Source: Mucilaginibacter gracilis (GTDB taxonomy: Bacteria; Bacteroidota; Bacteroidia; Sphingobacteriales; Sphingobacteriaceae). From it: DNA of 64,000 bases. Positions 57,720 to 64,000 of the stretch are shown in pieces. Position 1 is the first letter of the stretch. Each line of letters begins with the position of its first letter. A model generated the notes under the pieces. The model was given only the letters and a program-made list of their open reading frames with translations, had not been told where the DNA came from and did not search any database. Where the stretch lies: NCBI RefSeq assembly GCF_003633615.1, contig NZ_RBKU01000001.1:4774001-4838000 (forward strand), written 5' to 3'. A program made the position numbers and the translations under genes.

Positions 57720-60444
57720 AGGATGTGTTTTGTGTGTTAATGTGATCTTGTTGCGTCGGGGTTCTCTCTATCCTCGGGCGATTATTGGAAAGCCGGTTAA
57801 TTTCCTGCGCTTGTTCCTGACGCTTCGCCATCAGTTCCGTGGCTGAAATGCGCTCCGATGACTGGCTGACCGCATCCAATAGCTGGTCCTTGTCATCGGT
57901 ATAAATGGATACGGCTTCACGCCCACGTGATACAGACACGTAAAATTGTTCGAGCGACGAGGCTTTAAACGTCGCCGAACTTTGCGAAATAATGACCTGA
58001 TCCGCGGTTTTGCCTTGTGAAGCATGGGATGTAGACACATAGCCCAGGTTGAAATGCCCGAAATCCGGCGCGATGGTCGAGCCGTTGGAGAGCTCAATTT
58101 GACCTTCGGGATCAAATCCCTCGACCTGGAAGACAGAGCCGTTGAACAAATGCTTGCCTTCGTTGCTTTTGACATTGGCGGTCATACGCAGTTTATCGCC
58201 CTCGGTAATGGCTAATGGGCGCGGTTCAAAGACCGTAAATTTTATCGCCTCGGCGAGTGCGAGGCTGTAATTTTCTCCGGCTGAGTTTGTCGTCTGTACA
58301 CCAGCCTCATCCGCTTCCGACACTTGCAATTTTTCTCCGGCCTTCACGCCTTTGCTGTTTTGGTGAAAGATCACCACATCCCCGAGCCTGTAACTTTCCG
58401 GCTGTTGCTTTTCTGCTTCGGTGAGTTGGCGGTTTTTAAGTACCTCGAATGTCCGGTCTTCCTGGCCGATACGGTGATCTTCTTTAAGTTTTTCGCGTAT
58501 TTTATCGGTGACGATTTCTCCCTCCGCATGGGTAGGCGCAATGACCAGCACTTCTTTGGCCGGGCCGTTGACGTTATAGGTCGCCTTGCAATATTCATCG
58601 GCAACAGCATTTACCCGCTGTGCGCTATCCGCTATTTCCTGGATGGCCCCCATCCGGTCGAGCTTTTTAAATCCTTGCTCCACTTTGCCGTCGGAAAGCT
58701 GCTGTACGGCTTCTTTATAGGCCATATTCTTTTGCCGCTGAATTTTATTCACCGTAACCGGCTTAATACCCGTTTCCTGCTGGATGATGCGCATGGCATC
58801 ACCGCGTTCCACGCTGGTATGCTGCTTCGTATCGCCGGAAAGGATGACCCTTGCACTTTGCGCCTGGGCAATTGCCAGCACGCGGTTCATGTCCTTGTTG
58901 GATAACATGCCTGCTTCGTCGATCCAGATCACTTGGTTTTTGAAGTTTGGGTGCAGGTTGGTTTGCTGTACCAGTCTCGCCACCGTATCGGCATTATCGA
59001 AGCCTTCGCTGCGCTGCACGCCCCGGCTGGCTTCGCTCGATGGCGCGAACGAAAAGATTTGTTTCCCGCTCTCGATAATGCCAAGCTGCACTTCTTTCAT
59101 GAGCGTGGTCTTTCCGGTTCCGGCTTTGCCGGTAATCAGGACAATCCCATCGGTGGAGGAAAGCGCGTGTTTCACCGCCGCTTTTTGCTGGTCGTTGAGG
59201 AGCGAGTTTTGGGGTTCGTATTGTTCATAGATTGGCCGAAACTTGTTTCGAGCAGCAATACAATGCTGAATGAGTTGCTTTTCTTCTTTAAGCGCTTCTT
59301 TCGTGGTGATGAAGGTGCGCAGCTTTTCCGTCACGGACAGGATATTGCCCTCTTGTTTAAATGCCTGCCGAACCTGTTCCGGCGAGGCTTCGCCGATTGC
59401 CGCCTTAATGGCGGTCGCCAGTATTTCTTTATCACTGGCAACCGATTTGCGTTCAAGGTGGTGACTTAAGGAAAATTGCAGCGCGCGCTTTGCTGCTTGA
59501 TCGTCTGTAGTCACGTTAGATTTTTGTTTGAGGCTGAGGAGGGCGGTTTGTTCATCCGGCGTCAGTCGTGATAGCCAGGCGCTTTCCTGCTGTTCGGCAG
59601 TAAGCAGCGTACGTTTGGCTTCGCGCGTTTTGGCACCGATCTTCGATTTTTGTACTTCATCGGTAATACCGTGTTCGCGGGTGTAGTCTTCGATCTCCTG
59701 GGTACGGCGCGAAAATTTATCCAACGTGCGCTTATCAATCCCGGCCAGCTCAAACCCGTTCTTCGTCCGGGTGACCTGGTAACCGGCCCCTTGCAGGCGC
59801 TGTGCCAGTTTTGCATGAAAGATGGCCTCATAATACGGCGCGTCCTGCTTGACCTGCTGAAATTGCCCGGCCTTCCATTTATTGTCTTCGCCATCAAAGG
59901 TGGCATTGAATACAAAACAATGGCTATGCAAATGCGGGTCGGGCACCCCGTCGATTGGTCGCGTGGTAAAATGGGTGAACTCGCCGTAGGCGATATTACC
60001 CGTCATGCGGTTTTCATTCTTACCCTTAGCGCGGACGCGGGTCTGCATACCGGTTTCAATATCCGTCATGGTATCCCGCACGGCGGATTGGAATGCATCG
60101 AGGATAATCCTTTTATCGGTAACGTCCGCAAACGCGTAGGCAAGGCTTACCGATTTGCTGGCGTTGAACGTGAAATCGTACCCGACCGTGCGGTCGATGT
60201 CATTACGCCCGGTCAGCGTTTTGCGCGTGAGCGGGTTGATGTTATCGCATAATTGCGCGAATGCCTTTTTTTCGATACTGCCCGTCAGGTCAAGGCGTTT
60301 GGCGGCTCTTCCGCCCCATTTTCCGATTAGTTCGCTGCCTTCCCCGTAATAGTCGAACTCTGCCGAATGGCCTTCTTTATAGGTCTGTTCGCAGTAATAT
60401 TTCTTCGCGCCGGAAGCGGATTTATTCATGGTGATTCGCAACAT
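57670..60444 (-). CDS. MOBF relaxase-helicase (TrwC/TraI-like)
   Basis: A 924-residue conjugative relaxase. The N-terminal TrwC domain has the catalytic Tyr pair at residues 16-17 (AKKYYCEQ) and the three-His metal motif PDPHLHSHCF with His171, His173 and His175. From about 410 a RecD/TraA-like helicase begins, with Walker A GKAGTGKTT at 439-447, VIWIDEAGML near 508, and the GYVSTSHASQGKTADQVI C-terminal helicase motif near 800. It nicks its cognate oriT and unwinds the strand. It transcribes leftwards, away from the GC-rich 60.45-60.95 kb region where oriT probably lies. Bacteroidota MOBF elements are much less common than MOBP. Confidence 0.95.
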   Translation of the reverse strand: MLRITMNKSASGAKKYYCEQTYKEGHSAEFDYYGEGSELIGKWGGRAAKRLDLTGSIEKKAFAQLCDNINPLTRKTLTGRNDIDRTVGYDFTFNASKSVSLAYAFADVTDKRIILDAFQSAVRDTMTDIETGMQTRVRAKGKNENRMTGNIAYGEFTHFTTRPIDGVPDPHLHSHCFVFNATFDGEDNKWKAGQFQQVKQDAPYYEAIFHAKLAQRLQGAGYQVTRTKNGFELAGIDKRTLDKFSRRTQEIEDYTREHGITDEVQKSKIGAKTREAKRTLLTAEQQESAWLSRLTPDEQTALLSLKQKSNVTTDDQAAKRALQFSLSHHLERKSVASDKEILATAIKAAIGEASPEQVRQAFKQEGNILSVTEKLRTFITTKEALKEEKQLIQHCIAARNKFRPIYEQYEPQNSLLNDQQKAAVKHALSSTDGIVLITGKAGTGKTTLMKEVQLGIIESGKQIFSFAPSSEASRGVQRSEGFDNADTVARLVQQTNLHPNFKNQVIWIDEAGMLSNKDMNRVLAIAQAQSARVILSGDTKQHTSVERGDAMRIIQQETGIKPVTVNKIQRQKNMAYKEAVQQLSDGKVEQGFKKLDRMGAIQEIADSAQRVNAVADEYCKATYNVNGPAKEVLVIAPTHAEGEIVTDKIREKLKEDHRIGQEDRTFEVLKNRQLTEAEKQQPESYRLGDVVIFHQNSKGVKAGEKLQVSEADEAGVQTTNSAGENYSLALAEAIKFTVFEPRPLAITEGDKLRMTANVKSNEGKHLFNGSVFQVEGFDPEGQIELSNGSTIAPDFGHFNLGYVSTSHASQGKTADQVIISQSSATFKASSLEQFYVSVSRGREAVSIYTDDKDQLLDAVSQSSERISATELMAKRQEQAQEINRLSNNRPRIERTPTQQDHINTQNTSYGLQTATRTEQSAVGR

Positions 60445-60504
60445 TTCTGACTGATTTCCTGCATATTACGGTGCGGTTTTGACACTGCAAAATTTTGGTC
60501 TGAC

Positions 60505-60528
60505 GTGGTTTAACGTGGTTCGATATGG
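60505..60528. repeat. Copy 2 of the GTGGTTTAA repeat
   Basis: GTGGTTTAACGTGGTTCGAT plus ATGG. It matches the att-proximal copy at 32878-32900 in 20 of the first 23 positions. It lies about 60 bp upstream of the relaxase start codon. Confidence 0.4.
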
Positions 60529-60613
60529 TTTTTTGGCACGTGCTGTTTTGTGTCCGTTGAGTGGGTAGGCTCCCGGTACGACCGGCGAAACTGCCATTGC
60601 GGAATTCAGAACT

Positions 60614-60628
60614 ATTGTCCGGGACAAT
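60614..60628. promoter_or_regulatory. Palindrome upstream of the relaxase gene
   Basis: ATTGTCC-G-GGACAAT, perfect 7-bp arms with a single central G, 170 bp upstream of the relaxase start. It may be the relaxosome or regulator binding site within oriT. Confidence 0.4.
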
Positions 60629-60945
60629 CACGGTGATGCGGTCACCACCGCGCTGATGGAGTGCAGGTGAAGCCTGAATCTTAAACGCTGGATTAGCGAT
60701 TTTTATAAGGGGATAGCTGGTGGGTATTGGGTACACCGCTTCAGACCCTTCCCCGCTATGGATCGGCTGATTCCGTCCTTTTCATGAGAAGCTGAAGCTG
60801 CCGCCGCGCCGGTAAACCTGCCAGCACGGTTTCCACTGCGTGTACCCTCCGTGTTTCGGTTGACCTGTATGCTTCGCCGCGCCTGGGTTGCTTCGGGTCG
60901 CTCTCATAAGGACGGCAATTCAGTCGCCTTCAAAAGGAGACCTAT

Positions 60946-61143
60946 ATGAGCACTACCGAAACACAAACCACCGGCAAAGGGCCTACCTACATCGCCTACC
61001 AGGTGCGCGACGGCGAAAAACCTTATTGGACACGCATCGGGGCGGCATGGGCCCACCGGGATGGCAACGGCTTCAATATCCAGCTTGATTCCCTGTCACT
61101 CGACGGCGCGGTGATCCTGCGGGTTGTTGCGGAGGACAAATAG
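60946..61143 (+). CDS. Small proteobacterial-type mobile-element protein
   Basis: A 65-residue protein (MSTTETQTTGKGPTYIAYQV...) with the core KPYWTRIGAAWAHRDGNGFN then IQLDSLSLDGAVILRV. It closely resembles small hypothetical proteins seen near conjugation genes on proteobacterial plasmids and ICEs. It is preceded by a strong Shine-Dalgarno AAAAGGAGACCTAT, rare in this window, and by GC-rich sequence. It probably arrived by transfer from a proteobacterium. Function is unknown. Confidence 0.75.
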   Translation: MSTTETQTTGKGPTYIAYQVRDGEKPYWTRIGAAWAHRDGNGFNIQLDSLSLDGAVILRVVAEDK

Positions 61144-61319
61144 CCGCCACGGGCGGGCGGGCTCATTGCTCGCCTGTCCATCTCTAAACAATAGGATGAA
61201 AAACGCGAGCACTGTGAATTTAAACAAACAACCTTAACAAAACGGAAGCAGTCTATCTTACTTACTTCTTGTGCTGTTGAGCTCATTATAAAACACGCTC
61301 GCAATAACAGAATTATCAA

Positions 61320-61715
61320 TCATCGATTAAAGGCATTTTTTTTCACTTCAGGGCCGAGCCATTTTTCCATGATTTTATTAATTTCAACATTAGTTTGCTC
61401 GGCTAAAATAACGTTGCGTCCCAGCCCGTATTTATCAAAAATATCTAAGATGATGTCTGAGCCATTGCTGACCACTCCAAGATCTTTATTTCTTCGAAGT
61501 ATTTTCAAGTGTAAAACGCTTTTGTAGTCATCAATTATTGAACCATTGATTGGATTGTAACCCGTTAATTCTCGCATATCCTCTGGAACGTCAATTGTTG
61601 GATGTAGCTTTTGTATACATTTTCCTAAATCAACATACATTTTATTAATATCAAATGGACGCCCTTTCTTACGGAGGTGTGTGCTGATTTGGTCGTCGCC
61701 ATCGTACTGCGTCAT
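61320..61715 (-). CDS. Hypothetical protein
   Basis: A 131-residue protein (MTQYDGDDQISTHLRKKGRP...) with mixed alpha-beta character and a C-terminal helix (TNVEINKIMEKWLGPEVKKN). No family is recognised. It is divergent from the TIR-like gene at 61831 with a 115-bp AT-rich gap that may hold both promoters. A role as a regulator or partner of the defence-type gene is possible but not shown. Confidence 0.6.
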   Translation of the reverse strand: MTQYDGDDQISTHLRKKGRPFDINKMYVDLGKCIQKLHPTIDVPEDMRELTGYNPINGSIIDDYKSVLHLKILRRNKDLGVVSNGSDIILDIFDKYGLGRNVILAEQTNVEINKIMEKWLGPEVKKNAFNR

Positions 61716-61830
61716 TTGATTACTCCAATTATTATTATAATATAAGTTTGAAAAATTATTTATTTTCTCGCTCTTTATTTCACAAAAAACCTTACCTTAC
61801 TCTTTCATGTATTTTATTTAAAATCTTATT

Positions 61831-63411
61831 GTGATACAATCAAATAATATCGACCGCGGTTCTGCAGATTACTTGTCTTTGCTTTTTGACCGCCTTACTT
61901 TTAACAACCTGGTCAGTAACGCTTTGAAAATAGAAAATGATCCAAATTATGAAAAAGTTATCAGAATTGATTTTTGTGGCATTTCAGGCAGCACTTTATT
62001 AGGCCCAGAAGGAGAGGAACAAGATAAAATTCACACGCATTTTCTTGAATTATTTGATAAAATTGACATCTTAGAAAAGATCAAAATCAAACTGCAAATT
62101 AGATTTATTTTCCTATACGTTTATTCCGATTTTGCATTTGCTCAAATTGAAGCTGAGCGAACGCAATATCGGGCGACTATAAAAGATCCTAAATACGATA
62201 GTAGACACTTAGACTTATCGATTCTTTCAGCTGGCGATATCGAAAGTTCGTCTATTTATATGCATCAAACTCATGCGCTTCGCAAAATACAGGAGATACA
62301 TAATAGACATTTTTCAAAAAACAAATCCAAAAGCCCAATTACAAATATTCGGTTTACCTGCCTTCCCTTAAATTTTTGCTTGCTTACAATAAATAATGAA
62401 ACGTTCACTGATCCATATACATATGCTAAAGAACGAATAAATTCTTCCAGCTTATACTATAAAACTCCGTTAAGCTATGTGGAGAACGATAGTAAGCATT
62501 TCTCAGTATTAGAAGACCATTTTAGATATATTTGGAATCATCCTACTACCATGGTATATGAAGATGCCACAGAAGCCGATTCCAAAAGAAGCGACGGGGG
62601 GCGAATTCAGAATCTTGATAAAATAAAACGTCCAGATAAGGTTAATTTTGAAATTAAAGCCAAAATTCTAAGAACGGAATTAAACGCCAGCGCTAAGGAC
62701 GTGAATAAATGGAGGGTACGTGTCGAACAAATGTTCGCGAACATGGTGAGATTCGTTAGGCCTACTAATGACGAAGAGGTAGTATTTATCGGCTTTTCTT
62801 GGAATAACGGAAGAGGCTTTGCCTTAAAAATACAAAAATTCATTGAACACGATTTTCAAGGTTGGTTAAAAGTTAATATTGTCGATTTAGCGGATGCTAA
62901 AGAACCTCTATACAGCGAGTTAATTGGAAAGATGAATTCATCTACGATAGGATTAATCATCTTTACAAAGGATATTACTATTAAAGAAGAGGGCGGCAGC
63001 AAAAGTTATTCACGACCTAATCTTTATTTTGAATTTGGGTATTTAAAAAAGCATTTGGAAAAATATGAGCCCTATAGTGATTACTCACGTACATTAATTA
63101 TGTCGGAAAATAACTATTCGGTAGCGACAGATTTGCAAGATTTGGGACGATTCACATTAACAAAGAAAATTGAAATTGATTATTATCAACTTTTGCGCCG
63201 GTTTATACTGCTACATAGAACATTAACGGATGAAATGGCCATTTACGCTGTAAATAGCTATATTTCCCGGCTTGAAGAAGCCTACCATAAGGGAACCATA
63301 AGTAACAAAGACTTTAGAGGAAAGAGTTATGAGCACTATATTAATGAGATAAAAGAAGAGATGAACAAGATAATCGAGAAAAAATACGGAAATAGCACAT
63401 CAGTATTTTAG
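61831..63411 (+). CDS. Putative defence protein with C-terminal TIR-like (CAP12-type) domain
   Basis: A 526-residue protein from a GTG start. Residues 300-470 form a TIR-like predicted nucleotide-binding domain of the CAP12/PCTIR class: VVFIGFSWNNGRG, MNSSTIGLIIFTKDI, and SRPNLYFEFGYLKKHL, whose Glu is a candidate NAD-hydrolysis residue. Residues 20-250 look like a degenerate PLD-like or ligand-sensor domain (RIDFCGISGSTLLGPEGEEQ; PLSYVENDSKHFSVLEDHF then RYIWN). TIR domains of this class are NADase effectors in anti-phage systems. A matching cyclase is not present in the window, so it may be a single-protein system or part of one beyond the edge. Confidence 0.78.
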   Translation: MIQSNNIDRGSADYLSLLFDRLTFNNLVSNALKIENDPNYEKVIRIDFCGISGSTLLGPEGEEQDKIHTHFLELFDKIDILEKIKIKLQIRFIFLYVYSDFAFAQIEAERTQYRATIKDPKYDSRHLDLSILSAGDIESSSIYMHQTHALRKIQEIHNRHFSKNKSKSPITNIRFTCLPLNFCLLTINNETFTDPYTYAKERINSSSLYYKTPLSYVENDSKHFSVLEDHFRYIWNHPTTMVYEDATEADSKRSDGGRIQNLDKIKRPDKVNFEIKAKILRTELNASAKDVNKWRVRVEQMFANMVRFVRPTNDEEVVFIGFSWNNGRGFALKIQKFIEHDFQGWLKVNIVDLADAKEPLYSELIGKMNSSTIGLIIFTKDITIKEEGGSKSYSRPNLYFEFGYLKKHLEKYEPYSDYSRTLIMSENNYSVATDLQDLGRFTLTKKIEIDYYQLLRRFILLHRTLTDEMAIYAVNSYISRLEEAYHKGTISNKDFRGKSYEHYINEIKEEMNKIIEKKYGNSTSVF

Positions 63412-63542
63412 CGCATTGGAATTTAGAATAGTCAAAAGAATTACCAACAGACATCTTCCCTTATCGAGCTATAAGGATTTTCAGTGCCACCAAACCTCGT
63501 AATTAAAATATATATTTTGTTCAAGAGCAGTTTATTTCATCA

Positions 63543-64000
63543 TTAATGCGATATAGATTTGTGCCGATTAACGTGTGGCGAAGGCGGCTTCGAGGCAGAA
63601 GGAGCCGCATCAAACGAAATGGTCGGCTCATCTTTTATCCGATCATAATATTGTAGTAATTCCAACCCCATATTTTTATTGGGCATTAAATATCCTGTTT
63701 TATCTGCCGAGGGAATTTTCTGCAGTTTTTGGTCTTCTTCATGCCAATTAATTTTACCCGCCTCGTTGATCGAACGATTAAGATTTAATAGAAGTGGATC
63801 ATTTACATACATTGAACCACGCTCGCGCGTTGCAATTACTTGCGCTGTGGGATCGACCTGCAAAACTCTGCTTAAATTATTGTACCCGCCACATGACCCA
63901 AGGTAAACTAAGCTCGTTTTATTGCTAAGATGGCTCAAATATTCATTTGCATGATAGCTATGGCCGCGTCCGATGAAAACCTGGAAAGAAGCTTGAACTG
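63543..64000 (-). CDS. C-terminal part of a possible caspase-like (clan CD) protein, cut by window edge
   Basis: The frame is open from the stop at 63543 through the right edge, so at least 152 residues of a longer protein are present. The visible part contains FIGRGHSYHANEYL, then LVYLGSCGGYNNLS 20 residues later. A His-then-Cys spacing in GHS...GSCGG is typical of clan CD peptidases (caspase-like), but the rest does not prove it. Further motifs are IATRERGSMYVNDPLL and INWHEEDQKL. It converges on the TIR-like gene and may be another defence gene. A short frame starting at 63938 is only part of it. Confidence 0.6.
   Translation of the reverse strand, partial: VQASFQVFIGRGHSYHANEYLSHLSNKTSLVYLGSCGGYNNLSRVLQVDPTAQVIATRERGSMYVNDPLLLNLNRSINEAGKINWHEEDQKLQKIPSADKTGYLMPNKNMGLELLQYYDRIKDEPTISFDAAPSASKPPSPHVNRHKSISH

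Larger units (their letters stand above)
60445..60945. other. Relaxase upstream region, candidate oriT and GC-rich leader
   Basis: 501 bp without a gene. It includes a GTGGTTTAACGTGGTTCG repeat (60505-60528), a palindrome ATTGTCC-G-GGACAAT (60614-60628), and from about 60760 a GC-rich stretch with TTGCTTCGGGTCGCTCTCAT that leads to the small gene at 60946. Its base composition and the strong ribosome-binding site are unlike the neighbourhood. Confidence 0.5.

Noticed and set aside
59650..60252. 200-codon plus-strand frame opposite the MOBF relaxase N-terminus
   Set aside because: It is antisense to the catalytic three-His and Tyr motifs of a well-supported relaxase.
60888..61088. Alternative 66-codon frame overlapping the 60946 gene
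   Set aside because: The Shine-Dalgarno at about 60930-60940 is spaced for the ATG at 60946, whose product has the recognisable WTRIGAAWAH core.

Overview
The window looks like a chromosomal accessory region of a member of the Bacteroidota, most likely a Sphingobacteriaceae-type organism (Mucilaginibacter/Pedobacter-like). The reasons are SusC-style TonB receptors with N-terminal carboxypeptidase-regulatory-like domains, near absence of Shine-Dalgarno sequences, a Bacteroidota-type MobABC mobilisation module, IntDOT-like tyrosine recombinases, and DUF6443/RHS proteins. The genus is an inference; no rRNA or core housekeeping gene is present.

Region 1 (1-22.7 kb, almost all on the minus strand) is a metal and respiration block. 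It holds three TonB-dependent receptors, two exported DJ-1/PfpI proteins (one fused to a YHS metal-binding domain), and a two-gene membrane cytochrome unit resembling divergent cytochrome bd with c-type haem domains plus a 54-residue membrane peptide. It also holds an AraC regulator and a tight operon with two SCO proteins, a lipoprotein, an outer-membrane protein, two di-haem MbnH/cytochrome-c-peroxidase-like proteins and two MbnP-like lipoproteins. Four copies of a small membrane protein with a conserved NLC...CxGxC motif are scattered among these units. The common theme is probably copper acquisition and delivery.

Region 2 (22.9-32.5 kb, minus strand) is an integrative mobilisable element core: coupling protein, MOBP relaxase, accessory MobA, a nested inverted repeat that is a good oriT candidate, a ribbon-helix-helix protein with ParA and an 8-bp-phased TGCTAT array, an excisionase-like HTH protein, HigBA-type genes (the toxin apparently frameshifted), ORF6N and RhuM-Fic proteins, and a tyrosine integrase. 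The copper block may be its cargo.

Region 3 starts at a tRNA-Met 3'-end fragment (32825-32866) beside a second integrase (32995-34263). It is probably the left end of a second integrated element running past the window's right edge. Its first part (34.9-52.4 kb) is a polymorphic toxin locus: a DUF5977 YD-type protein, one full-length RHS protein with an HNH toxin tip and DUF4265-type immunity protein, then two 5'-truncated RHS cassettes with other tips (REase-like; ParB-like) and immunity genes (one a pentapeptide-repeat protein), then at least three decayed orphan tips and two orphan immunity genes. A short GC-rich hairpin repeat sits at the breakpoint of each cassette.

The last part (52.4-64 kb) has a DUF4143 ATPase flanked by two 85-residue paralogues, a coupling ATPase without its own membrane anchor followed by a separate membrane protein, a MOBF relaxase-helicase, a GC-rich stretch with a Shine-Dalgarno-led small gene that looks proteobacterial, and at the right edge a TIR-like (CAP12-type) putative defence protein and the 3' part of a possible caspase-like protein.
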